Below, one piece after another: positions 1-6,816 of a stretch of DNA of 43,275 nucleotides. Made by a program: the position numbers and the translations under genes. Below the pieces are notes generated by a model, which was not told where the DNA came from, ran no database searches, and worked only from the letters and a program-made list of their open reading frames with translations. Origin of the DNA: Methylobacterium sp. J-088 (lineage in GTDB: Bacteria > Pseudomonadota > Alphaproteobacteria > Rhizobiales > Beijerinckiaceae). Numbering within the stretch: position 1 is the stretch's first letter; each line of letters begins with the position of its first letter. The DNA lies in contig NZ_JAKSYH010000207.1 of the NCBI RefSeq assembly GCF_022829295.1, positions 1 to 43,275 of the forward strand. The letters run 5' to 3'.

Positions 1-7
1 AGCGACC

Positions 8-75
8 CTCTGGGCCAATCGATGCCCAAAACGCCTCCCAGCCTTGTGAGTCGTGTACCGTGCGCGTTGCTATCG
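8..75 (+). repeat. Intergenic repeat, module 1 (copy A)
   Basis: This segment reappears in inverted orientation near the right end of the window (42992-43061). The longest exact block is 20 bases (37-56 against the complement of 43013-43032), with good similarity on both sides. It lies outside any convincing gene. A reading frame opens through it from 22, but the similarity is at DNA level and the frame has no recognisable protein. It is probably one member of a dispersed chromosomal intergenic repeat family. Confidence 0.6.
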
Positions 76-150
76 AGCACGGCTCTAAGTCTTCGTATTG
101 ATGCGCTCTCTTGCGCCGAACCGGTGTCCACTTCGGCGGAGTGCGCTCTA
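66..150 (+). repeat. Intergenic repeat, module 2 (copy A)
   Basis: About 85 bases match, by eye at roughly three quarters identity, the complement of 9445-9526. Shared blocks include GCACGGCTCT, CTTGC followed after one base by CCGAACCGGT, and TTCGGCGGAG. It is directly joined to module 1, so the left edge of the window carries a composite repeat just downstream of the PAS gene (which ends at 148 on the minus strand). No coding function is seen. Confidence 0.6.
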
Positions 151-765
151 ATTCAGGCGCTTACGCTCGTCATCGGCTTCCTGCGTCGCGAGCTTGCGGC
201 CGATCTCGAACAGAAGCGCTTCGGCGCGCGCCGTCAGGCCCGGGTCGTTCAAGGGTTCGATGGCCTGGAAGGCCGCGATCGCCGCAGTCGCGGCACGGTC
301 CAGCGATGTTCCGGACGGGTCTTCGGCCAACGGCGGGGCTGGGGTCCGGTCTTCATCCCGCGCCTGCAGGTCGCTGATGTCGACGATGATCCCGTGGCCC
401 GACAGCGGGCGACCGCGGTGATCGTAGGCGAAGCGGCCGCGCGACAGGACCAGACGCAGGCCCCCACCAGTCGCTCGAACGCGGTACTCGAGGGCCATGT
501 GCCCGTCCTCGCGCGCCTCCGCGCGGAAGCTGGCCAAGACACGTGACTGATCCGGGGGGTGGATATGTGCCGCGAAAACCGAGAGTGGCACGCCGGCTTC
601 GGCTTCCTCGGGGTCGATCTCGAACAGCAGCGCGACGAACGTATCAGCCCATACGCGATCGCGCTCGGCGTCCCACGTCCAGAACCCAAGCGCATCCGGT
701 CCACCCAAAACCAGTTTGGATCTTTCCCGCGGCCTCCGGCCACCGAGAAGCTTGAGTTTTGGCAT
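148..765 (-). CDS. PAS-domain protein
   Basis: The product is a 205-residue protein with a single PAS (PAS_3-like) domain at about residues 25-135. It shows the typical start (GFWTWD, with DRVWAD following), a LFEIDPEEAE-like segment, HPPDQSRVLASFRAE, EYRV and the closing strand HGIIVDISDLQAR. After a short acidic, proline-rich linker comes an alanine-rich helical tail at about 150-205. There is no kinase, GGDEF, HTH or transmembrane segment, so it is a stand-alone sensor or adaptor. PAS domains bind small ligands or mediate partner contacts; neither ligand nor partner can be read here. The ATG at 765 is used; no strong Shine-Dalgarno is visible. It lies alone on the minus strand, next to the distal copy of the tRNA-Phe element. 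Confidence 0.75.
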   Translation of the reverse strand: MPKLKLLGGRRPRERSKLVLGGPDALGFWTWDAERDRVWADTFVALLFEIDPEEAEAGVPLSVFAAHIHPPDQSRVLASFRAEAREDGHMALEYRVRATGGGLRLVLSRGRFAYDHRGRPLSGHGIIVDISDLQARDEDRTPAPPLAEDPSGTSLDRAATAAIAAFQAIEPLNDPGLTARAEALLFEIGRKLATQEADDERKRLN

Positions 766-1125
766 CGCGCAGTCAACGTCTCGTCTTCAGCCTAACCGAT
801 GTTAGATTGATTTCCGATAACATCAAGTCGCCGACCAGACTGAATGAGCGCCATTGTCGATAAACGATGATATCCCAGCCACCTGGAACAAATCTCATGC
901 AAAGCGGAGCAGTCGTGCGGCGGCCGTAATCAAATCGCGCGCGTCCGGGTGACAGATCACAACACGATCTGACGCGAAAAAAATGAAGATGGCTGGCAGG
1001 TCGGACGCGTCAGGACAATTCGACCGCCGCCCGACGTGATCCACGGACCAACGCACTCGTCGCGGAGGCAAATCTATCTGGAATATTAAGCTCGGGAAGC
1101 GTCACTCCCGAACCTATCGGGAGGA
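766..1125. other. Intergenic region left of the tRNA-Phe element
   Basis: No gene is supported here. The stretch holds a short inverted repeat (CAGATC / GATCTG at about 952-971) and ends in the stem-loop at 1105-1123. Before the element inserted, this DNA would have lain directly downstream of the tRNA-Phe gene (inference). Confidence 0.5.
1105..1123 (-). terminator. Stem-loop beside the distal att copy
   Basis: A 7-bp perfect stem, CTCCCGA (1105-1111) with TCGGGAG (1117-1123), closes a 5-base loop. It begins 3 bases beyond the CCA end of the duplicated tRNA 3' segment. It lacks a clear T-run on either strand, so it may be a 3' processing or weak termination structure that originally followed tRNA-Phe. 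Confidence 0.4.
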
Positions 1126-1171
1126 TGGTGCCCAGGGACGGAGTCGAACCGCCGACACTGCGATTTTCAGT
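1126..1171 (-). repeat. attachment-site copy: 3' part of tRNA-Phe
   Basis: These 46 bases are identical to 3302-3347. They correspond to the last base of the 5' anticodon stem, the anticodon loop, the variable and T arms, the acceptor 3' strand and ACCA of tRNA-Phe. Identity stops abruptly on both sides. This is the usual signature of site-specific integration into a tRNA gene, with the intact tRNA kept at 3302-3377 and this fragment marking the far end of the element. Confidence 0.85.
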
Positions 1172-1544
1172 TGGCCCCCTCCCGCTGAAAAATAAGAGGC
1201 GTGTTACCGCGATTCGTGATTCCGCGAGGAGCTATCGGTACACGCGACCGGGCGGATCACGCAAGGCCGCAGGCATGAAAGGACTAGCCCCGGCGCTGAG
1301 CTAGGCGGGCTTTCTGAACCTTGCTGGCTGAGGTCGGCTGGCTCCATCTCCCGAGTTCCATCTCCGCTTGCGACCCATGCCAGCGGAGGAGCAATCATCG
1401 GCGCTCTCCGAAAGCGGCATTCGAGCACGGTTCACCGACATCGACTAGGGGCAGGAAGCGGAGGTCTGATTGAGGTAGTGCAAAAGCACTGTCCGTGTGC
1501 GGTGGCCTTAGGGCAAACTGGTTCTCAAGCCCTAGCACGAGAGC
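1172..1544. other. Left non-coding arm of the element
   Basis: The arm between the distal att copy and the HNH-like gene carries one half of the 14-bp inverted repeat (1198-1211). It probably also holds the promoter of the gene, although no clear -35/-10 pair stands out. A minus-strand frame at 1204-1428 has no recognisable features and was not called. Confidence 0.5.
1198..1211 (+). repeat. 14-bp inverted repeat, left arm
   Basis: GGCGTGTTACCGCG here is the exact reverse complement of 3256-3269. It begins 27 bp inside the left att copy; its partner ends 33 bp before the right att copy. The near-symmetrical placement suggests recombinase or accessory-protein arm sites, or remnants of terminal inverted repeats. 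Confidence 0.65.
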
Positions 1545-2906
1545 ATGATGACCACCTCAAACGACCAACCGAAGCAACCTACACAGCCAGAGAAGTGCCC
1601 CCAGTGCGCGCTGCCCACCCATCCTGAAACTCCTTTCTGCGAGCGCTGTAACTTCGATCTCCGATACGGAACGAAACCGGTCAAACGAGGGAAATGTATC
1701 TATTGCGAGAACACCAGAGATTTTGCTCGTGAGCACATATTCCCGGATTGGCTTGCTAAGATTTTTCCAAAACGCCATCGAAAAAGATTGCATGTACTTG
1801 GCAGGCCCGAGCGTATTGCGTTTTGGGAAGAAATCAAAGTCATTGAAAATGACTCTGTGGCACAAGGTGATCCTTACGACACTGTAGTCTACAATGTTTG
1901 CGGCGATTGCAACAACGGATGGATGAGTACGCTTCAGGCGCAAGCTAAAACTTTGGTAGAAAGTCTTGCAAAGGGCATGTTTTGGATTCTCAGCGAAGCT
2001 GACAATAATCTGCTTTGTCGATGGGTAACTATGGTTAGCATCAATTTGCAGTGCCATGCTCGTATGCTCGTGGCGCCTCAATGGCAGCGCACAGCCCTCA
2101 TGAACGGATTGATGCCAGATGGTTGGCGTATTTCAGTGGGGCGAATGACAAACGTCGGCTCCGCAGGAAGTTCTTTTTGCACAACAGCATCTGTGCCTAT
2201 TGGATTAGGAGAAGGCGAGTTTTTAAAAATCACAAGCACTGCTTTCGTTATTGAGCGTGCCATTTTTCATTCATTTAGTTCAATGGGCAATCAGACACTG
2301 GATGTTGCCTTACTTGGTGCAGGTTTAGGCGAATCGGCATTTACAATTCGACCGGTATGGCCCCTGCCCGCTCAACCTGTTGATGAGCCCGGAAGGGATA
2401 TTTCGAGTATAGATCAATTATATCGTCTGCTACGTCGAGCTGACGATACACCGATACCTGATGAAGAACTTGATCCGGAGGCAGGGACATCACTTGAGTC
2501 TGCCGAGGGTGCAACAGGCCATGTCGTGTACGGAATTAGTAAAGATGCAAAGGAAGTAACGTTTGGCATTCAGAAGATAGATGGCGGATTTGCCACTTTT
2601 CGAATGGAGATGAATGGATTTACCTGGGCTATCCAACGCTTGAGGGAAGCGGCTTCCAAAGAAACCTTGCTTCTACAGTGTCTCGATCCCAATGAACGCG
2701 GCGTGGAAGTACTCGATATATCCGAAGGAACCGCAACAATCGGTCCGGATGGCACAGGGATTCTATTACTAGAGGCACAGGCGTTTCGGATAGCTATACC
2801 GCTTGGCCCCGCTTTCGTTAACTATCTCCGAGATCGTTTGGACGAAGTGGCGCGCGCATTGGCATCCGACTCACAAGACGCAATCGACAGCCCTGCGCCG
2901 TCATAA
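1545..2906 (+). CDS. Zinc-ribbon plus HNH_5-like putative nuclease (element cargo)
   Basis: The product has 453 residues. Residues 18-35 form a zinc ribbon (Cys18, Cys21, Cys32, Cys35). A second metal-binding unit follows: CxxC at 51-54, EHIFPDWL at 63-70 and CGDCNNGWM at 119-127. This order (CxxC, EH-I-P, CxxCN) is that of HNH_5-like endonuclease domains, so a metal-dependent nuclease is likely, though the C-terminal 300 residues match nothing I recognise. They contain no membrane segment. The gene is clearly poorer in GC than all neighbours and uses many A/T-ending codons, consistent with transfer. It is the only gene of the tRNA-Phe element, so a defence or addiction role is possible but is inference. 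The start is one of two tandem ATGs (1545, 1548) with a weak GAGAG upstream. Confidence 0.7.
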   Translation: MMTTSNDQPKQPTQPEKCPQCALPTHPETPFCERCNFDLRYGTKPVKRGKCIYCENTRDFAREHIFPDWLAKIFPKRHRKRLHVLGRPERIAFWEEIKVIENDSVAQGDPYDTVVYNVCGDCNNGWMSTLQAQAKTLVESLAKGMFWILSEADNNLLCRWVTMVSINLQCHARMLVAPQWQRTALMNGLMPDGWRISVGRMTNVGSAGSSFCTTASVPIGLGEGEFLKITSTAFVIERAIFHSFSSMGNQTLDVALLGAGLGESAFTIRPVWPLPAQPVDEPGRDISSIDQLYRLLRRADDTPIPDEELDPEAGTSLESAEGATGHVVYGISKDAKEVTFGIQKIDGGFATFRMEMNGFTWAIQRLREAASKETLLLQCLDPNERGVEVLDISEGTATIGPDGTGILLLEAQAFRIAIPLGPAFVNYLRDRLDEVARALASDSQDAIDSPAPS

Positions 2907-2916
2907 TGATAAGAGT

Positions 2917-2933
2917 GGCGGGCGATGCCCGCC
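2917..2933 (+). terminator. Possible terminator after the HNH-like gene
   Basis: A perfect 7-bp stem, GGCGGGC (2917-2923) with GCCCGCC (2927-2933), closes a GAT loop 10 bases after the stop codon. Only a short T-rich stretch follows, so termination is plausible but not certain. Confidence 0.45.
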
Positions 2934-3255
2934 GTCGGTTGTGGGCGGGCTCGGTGACGATGTCCGCTACCTCACATTGCCGAGCCATATCGGACTATCT
3001 GAAAGCCACCAGACTCGGACGTCGATCACGCTTCATGGCCTAAATGAGCGAAGTCAAACGGTTCAGCCTGACCTCTCACAGCCTCGAACGCAGCCTATCT
3101 CGCGGCGTCTGCGAAAGCGTGCAATGAGTCGTCGATTGAGGGTTCTGATTTGCCGAGCGCAGATTCAACGCCGCTTGCGTAAGACCGCGACTGCGGAAAG
3201 TCTGATCGAGTCTGCAGGCTGGAAAAAGCGTTAGGAAACGTATGATCGTAACAGA

Positions 3256-3269
3256 CGCGGTAACACGCC
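3256..3269 (-). repeat. 14-bp inverted repeat, right arm
   Basis: CGCGGTAACACGCC is the exact reverse complement of 1198-1211. An additional GTAACA motif lies 12 bp to the left (3248-3253), giving a repeated motif like those seen at integrase or excisionase arm sites. Confidence 0.65.
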
Positions 3270-3301
3270 CGACGAACTATCGGCTAAGCCCTTGAAATTA
3301 T

Positions 3302-3377
3302 TGGTGCCCAGGGACGGAGTCGAACCGCCGACACTGCGATTTTCAGTCGCATGCTCTACCAACTGAGCTACCTGGGC
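3302..3377 (-). tRNA. tRNA-Phe(GAA)
   Basis: This is a 76-nt tRNA on the minus strand with a 7-bp acceptor (GCCCAGG/CCTGGGC), a D arm containing AGTTGGTA, a TGCGA/TCGCA anticodon stem and loop CTGAAAA, so the anticodon is GAA (3344-3342). It has a TTCGACT T loop and an encoded ACCA 3' end. Its 3' 46 nt are duplicated at 1126-1171, so this intact copy was rebuilt by the incoming element. It sits downstream of yacG on the same strand. Confidence 0.97.
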
Positions 3378-3484
3378 GTCGCCCGTGGCCATGCCGGCCT
3401 CGGACGCCGCGGGGTATAGTCAGTGCGTCGCGGCCTGTCCAGTGTCGCTGTCATTCCGGCGGCATCGAAACGGCGTAAAAAATT

Positions 3485-3667
3485 TCACGGCTCCGGGTCC
3501 GGCTCGGGTGGCGGCCGGTCCGAGTCGATCTCCTCGGGGATGGCGTAGCGCTCATTGAGCCATCGGCCGAGATCGACATCGGCGCAGCGCTGCGAGCAGA
3601 AGGGCTGGTACTCCGGCTCGGCGGGTTTGCGGCAGATCGGGCAGGCTGGGCGGCGTTCCCGGGTCAT
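3485..3667 (-). CDS. yacG: DNA gyrase inhibitor YacG (zinc ribbon)
   Basis: The protein has 60 residues, the usual YacG length. Zinc ligands are CPIC near residue 10 and CSQRC near residue 32, followed by the family hallmark DLGRWLNERYAIP. YacG binds GyrB and inhibits gyrase supercoiling in E. coli; the acidic, proline-rich tail (about 45-60) is variable. The ATG (3667) overlaps the maf stop codon as ATGA, which implies translational coupling in a maf-yacG operon leading toward tRNA-Phe. A longer upstream reading frame exists but would run antiphase through maf. Confidence 0.92.
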   Translation of the reverse strand: MTRERRPACPICRKPAEPEYQPFCSQRCADVDLGRWLNERYAIPEEIDSDRPPPEPDPEP

Positions 3668-4317
3668 GCGAGGCCACCCCAGCCGGCGCGGATGGGATAG
3701 CCTTCGCCATCGAGCAGGCTCTGCGTCTCGTAGAGCGGCAGCCCGACCACCGAACTGTAGGATCCGATCAGCTTGACCACGAACGCGCCGGCCAACCCCT
3801 GGATCGCGTAGCCGCCCGCCTTCCCCCGCCATTCGCCGGAGGCCACGTAGCCCTGGATATCCCGGCTCGAAAGGCGCTTGAATCGAACCCGTGTCTCGAC
3901 AATCCGCTCGCGCCGGCCCCGCGGCGAAAGCAGGCACACGGCCGTGTAGACACGGTGCTGGCGACCCGACAGGAGCCGCAGGCAATCCGCCGCCTCATCC
4001 GGGACCTCGGCCTTGGGCAGCACGCGCCGTCCCACAGCCACGACCGTGTCGGCTGATAGAAGCCATGTCGGTGCGGTCTTGTCGCCCAGATGCAGGGCAG
4101 CCTCCGCGGTGGCGAGCTTCGTCCGCGCGAGACGGCGGGCGAGGTCGCGCGGCGGTTCGGCCTTGCGCGGCGTCTCGTCGATCTCGGCAGGCAGGAGGGC
4201 GTCGGGCTCGATCCCGATCTGCTGGAGCAGCGCCAGGCGGCGCGGCGAGGCCGAGGCGAGCACGAGCCGAGCCGTCGGTCGCTGCGCCGAGCCGATCGCG
4301 TCTGGTGTGGCGTCCAT
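3664..4317 (-). CDS. maf: Maf family nucleotide pyrophosphatase
   Basis: The product has 217 residues. Maf/YhdE proteins hydrolyse non-canonical or modified nucleoside triphosphates (dTTP/UTP or m7GTP type) in the cytoplasm. Visible motifs are the N-terminal LASASPRR loop, EIDETPRK, the LSADTVV metal-site segment, the SGEWRGKAGGYAIQG block and the C-terminal GSYSSVVGLPLYET. The ATG at 4317 places the substrate loop near residue 18, as expected; longer upstream frames lack family sequence. It overlaps yacG by 4 bases. Confidence 0.93.
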   Translation of the reverse strand: MDATPDAIGSAQRPTARLVLASASPRRLALLQQIGIEPDALLPAEIDETPRKAEPPRDLARRLARTKLATAEAALHLGDKTAPTWLLSADTVVAVGRRVLPKAEVPDEAADCLRLLSGRQHRVYTAVCLLSPRGRRERIVETRVRFKRLSSRDIQGYVASGEWRGKAGGYAIQGLAGAFVVKLIGSYSSVVGLPLYETQSLLDGEGYPIRAGWGGLA

Positions 4318-4617
4318 GATGTTCCGTTCGCACGACCGGCGGAGCGCGGCGCAGGCCCGTTGCGGCGCCCTACCCCGCCGGCCCGGCCTGATTCCCCTGC
4401 CTGATAAGGGATGGGTGTTGCCTTGTGAACCGGAGCGCAGCCCTCGCGCGTCCGACGAAGCGCCACGTTGCGGCGCCCCCCGCGCGGGTCGCCAAACCAA
4501 AGATTCCTTGTCGTGGCAATTCCCCTGCAAGTTGAGAGCAAGATCTCAGATCGAGAGGTAACCGAACGTTAACCACGATCTCAGATGATCGGGCTCGCCG
4601 GGAGGGAGTTATCGCGG
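4318..4617. promoter_or_regulatory. Divergent region between maf and the 69-aa gene
   Basis: The 300-bp divergent gap contains the direct repeat GATCTCAGAT at 4542-4551 and 4577-4586. Between the two copies is an imperfect palindrome centred on GGTAACCGAACGTTAACC (4557-4574). The arrangement looks like an operator or promoter region for the plus-strand gene at 4618. No gene is seen in the gap. Confidence 0.4.
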
Positions 4618-4827
4618 ATGCTGAATGCCGATCCATTGTTGCGGCGCCCGAAGCTGCTGAACAAGGCGCGGGTCGCCCGCGCCCTCGAAGGCTTCAGGTC
4701 GAAGGGTGACTCGCCCGACCAAATCTGGCGGATGCTGACCGATCACTATGTTGTCGACCTCGATGCCGTCGCGGCCCTGCTGCCGGCCAATGAGCCGGAG
4801 ACGCGCTGGTTGCCGGCGCGCGACTGA
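4618..4827 (+). CDS. Small conserved-looking protein, function unknown
   Basis: The protein has 69 residues and is cytoplasmic, with no membrane segment. It opens with LNADPLLRRPKLLNK and continues as a mainly helical, basic-to-acidic sequence. The ATG at 4618 is preferred over the in-frame ATG at 4585 because GGGAGGGAG lies about 8 bases upstream of it. I do not recognise the family. It diverges from maf, and repeated motifs upstream suggest regulation of its own. Confidence 0.65.
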   Translation: MLNADPLLRRPKLLNKARVARALEGFRSKGDSPDQIWRMLTDHYVVDLDAVAALLPANEPETRWLPARD

Positions 4828-4979
4828 CCCCTCGACGGTGGTAGGCCGCCGGGTAGATGGCATGAGATCTGCAACCGCAGGTCAACATCATTGAGGAAGC
4901 ACCCAGGCAACGACAACGCGGCGGCTCGCACGCCAGAGCACCCCGCGGACCTTTCGATCACTCGAAACCGAGGTCCGTC

Positions 4980-5219
4980 ATGTCTGAACTGCTCTCCGTT
5001 GCCCTGGTTTGCGCCGGCACGCTGCTGGCCCAGGACTGCTCCCGCGATACCGCACTCGACGTCATCATCGCGCCGGCCCACACTCCGATGGAATGCCTGA
5101 TGCACGCGCAGACCATGGCGGCGCAGGCCGGGTTGCCCGGGGGCGGCGATCGCTACCTCAAGATCGCCTGCGAGCACCGGCGCACGGCGATCGACGTCGC
5201 CATCCGCCGTGCATCCTGA
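4980..5219 (+). CDS. Small putative secreted protein
   Basis: The protein has 79 residues. The N-terminus is hydrophobic (LLSVALVCAGTLLA, residues 4-17), like a short signal peptide or a single membrane anchor. A region with three cysteines (Cys21, Cys40 and Cys65 by eye) follows and includes HTPMECLMHAQ. GAGGT lies 6-7 bases upstream of the ATG. The family is not recognised. The cysteines may form disulfides in the periplasm, which is inference. Confidence 0.6.
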   Translation: MSELLSVALVCAGTLLAQDCSRDTALDVIIAPAHTPMECLMHAQTMAAQAGLPGGGDRYLKIACEHRRTAIDVAIRRAS

Positions 5220-5280
5220 TTGCGGGAAACGGTGAGGACGCTCCGGCATCGATGGCGCACGGATTTCCGGCGGGAGCGCG

Positions 5281-5293
5281 TTGACGACGTCAA
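5281..5293. promoter_or_regulatory. Perfect palindrome upstream of phaZ
   Basis: TTGACGACGTCAA is a perfect 6-1-6 palindrome about 200 bp upstream of phaZ, in a 274-bp gap that otherwise shows nothing. It may be an operator; no regulator can be assigned. Confidence 0.3.
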
Positions 5294-5493
5294 GGGTGTG
5301 GTCAGAAATCCCGATGATGCACCAAAGTCACGTCGGTAGTCTTCTTTGCGACCCTGGATCTCTGGACGGTTGCCGACCCTCGGGGAGGCGACCATTCTGC
5401 GCGGCCAAGCCGATGCAATTCTAATCTGGCATCCGCCTCCATTGTCGACCCGTTAGCCCGCGTGCCGGGCAGGGCTCAGCGAGTGCCTGCTCG

Positions 5494-6702
5494 ATGCTGT
5501 ACGAAGCGTTCGACCTGCAGACCGACATCGCCGCCCAGACGCGGTCGTGGGGGAAACTGCTCAACGATGTCTGGTCGCCCTGGGTCGGCCTCGGCGAGCC
5601 GATCACGTGGATGTCGGCGGGCGCCCGGATGATGATGCGCGCCGGACTGACCTTCACGCGGCCGCCCTACGGCATCGCCGCCGTGGACGTGGGCAACAAG
5701 AGCGTCCCGGTTTCCGAGGAGCCGGTGGTGGTGACGCCGTTTGCAACCCTGCTGCACTTCAAGAAGGATATACACACCGAGCAGCCCAAAGTGCTGATGG
5801 TGGCGCCAATGTCCGGCCACTTCGCGACGCTGCTGCGGGCAACCGTGCGCGCCATGCTGCCGGACCACGACGTCTACATCACCGACTGGCACAACGCCCG
5901 CGACGTGCCCCTGTCGGACGGCCCGTTCGCCTTCGACGACTACGTCGCTCACCTCGTCCACTTCCTGCAGACGATCGGTGAAGGCGCCCACATGGTGGCG
6001 GTCTGCCAGCCCGCGGTACAGGCGCTGGTGGCCGCCGCCGCGATGGCGCAGACCAAGGACGCGGCCGCACCGCGCAGCATGACCCTCATGGCCGGCCCGG
6101 TGGACTGCCGGATCAACCCGACCGGCGTCAATGAACTCGCCAACTCGAAGCCGATCACGTGGTTCGAGCAGAACCTGATCGCGACGGTTCCGAACCGGCA
6201 CAAGGGCGCCGGCCGTCGGGTCTATCCGGGCTTCATGCAGGTCTCGGCCTTCATGTCGATGAACGCGAAACGCCACGTCCAGGGCCATTCCGACCTGTTC
6301 TGGCACATGGCCAATGGCGAGCAAGCCAAGGCCGAAGCGATCGAGACGTTCTACGACGAGTACTTCGCCGTCCTCGACCTCGCGGCCGAGTTCTATCTCG
6401 AGACGGTCAAGACCGTGTTCCAGGATCATGCCCTGGCCCGCAATGCCGTCACCTATCGCGGCGAGCCGATCGATCTGCGATCCATCCGCCGAACGGCCCT
6501 GATGACCGTCGAGGGCGAGCGGGACGATATCTGTGCCGTGGGCCAGACCATGGCGGCCCACGACCTCTGCACCGGACTCGCCCCGTACATGCGGACCCAC
6601 CACCTGCAGGCGGGTGTCGGCCATTACGGCGTCTTCGCCGGGCGGCGCTGGGAGACACAGATCTACCCGCAGGTGCGCAACTTCATCCAGGCGCACAACT
6701 AA
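5494..6702 (+). CDS. phaZ: Intracellular polyhydroxybutyrate depolymerase
   Basis: The enzyme has 402 residues and an alpha/beta-hydrolase fold. It degrades native intracellular PHB granules to 3-hydroxybutyrate or its oligomers. The nucleophile is a cysteine in VCQPAVQ (Cys171), as in the Ralstonia-type PhaZa depolymerases, with candidate Asp344/Asp345 (GERDDI) and His377 (GVGHYGVF). N-terminal MLYEAFDLQ and the DWHNARDVPL motif are typical of the family. The length is normal and no signal peptide is present, which fits a cytosolic, granule-bound enzyme. No strong Shine-Dalgarno precedes the ATG. The gene stands alone; the 3-hydroxybutyryl-CoA dehydrogenase 7 kb downstream may work in the same C4 metabolism. 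Confidence 0.93.
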   Translation: MLYEAFDLQTDIAAQTRSWGKLLNDVWSPWVGLGEPITWMSAGARMMMRAGLTFTRPPYGIAAVDVGNKSVPVSEEPVVVTPFATLLHFKKDIHTEQPKVLMVAPMSGHFATLLRATVRAMLPDHDVYITDWHNARDVPLSDGPFAFDDYVAHLVHFLQTIGEGAHMVAVCQPAVQALVAAAAMAQTKDAAAPRSMTLMAGPVDCRINPTGVNELANSKPITWFEQNLIATVPNRHKGAGRRVYPGFMQVSAFMSMNAKRHVQGHSDLFWHMANGEQAKAEAIETFYDEYFAVLDLAAEFYLETVKTVFQDHALARNAVTYRGEPIDLRSIRRTALMTVEGERDDICAVGQTMAAHDLCTGLAPYMRTHHLQAGVGHYGVFAGRRWETQIYPQVRNFIQAHN

Positions 6703-6816
6703 AGCGGACCGTCGCGCCGATTTGACCCGCCGACCGCCGCGGCCCACCATGCTACCCCTGGACGATCGGAGCCGGGTTCACACCCGGCGTCACGGGCGCA
6801 AGGCGGAACGATCGGC

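Larger units (their letters stand above)
2907..3301. other. Right non-coding arm of the element
   Basis: About 395 bases separate the HNH-like gene from the intact tRNA. They hold a GC stem-loop (2917-2933), the right half of the 14-bp inverted repeat (3256-3269) and two GTAACA motifs 12 bp apart (3248 and 3260). A plus-strand frame at 2803-3234 runs across the end of the HNH-like gene and is not convincing. Confidence 0.5.
1126..3347. mobile_element. Miniature tRNA-Phe-associated integrated element
   Basis: The segment is bounded by 46-bp direct repeats of the tRNA-Phe 3' half (1126-1171 and 3302-3347), giving an element of 2176 bp counted with one repeat. A perfect 14-bp inverted repeat lies just inside both ends (1198-1211 and 3256-3269). 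The only convincing gene is the low-GC zinc-ribbon/HNH-like gene at 1545-2906. No integrase, relaxase, transposase or replication gene is present. It is therefore either a decayed genomic island or a non-autonomous unit mobilised in trans by a tyrosine integrase encoded elsewhere. The composition contrast with the flanking DNA is obvious by eye. Confidence 0.75.

Noticed and set aside
1204..1428. A 74-codon minus-strand frame in the left arm of the tRNA-Phe element.
   Set aside because: It has no recognisable sequence or ribosome site and includes the 14-bp inverted repeat.
2803..3234. A 143-codon plus-strand frame at the end of the HNH-like gene.
   Set aside because: It overlaps the real gene by 100 bp in another phase and has Arg/Ser/Thr-rich random composition; no integrase motifs are present.
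5476..6750. A 424-codon minus-strand frame opposite phaZ.
   Set aside because: It is His/Arg/Gly/Val-rich without domains, and phaZ is intact on the plus strand.
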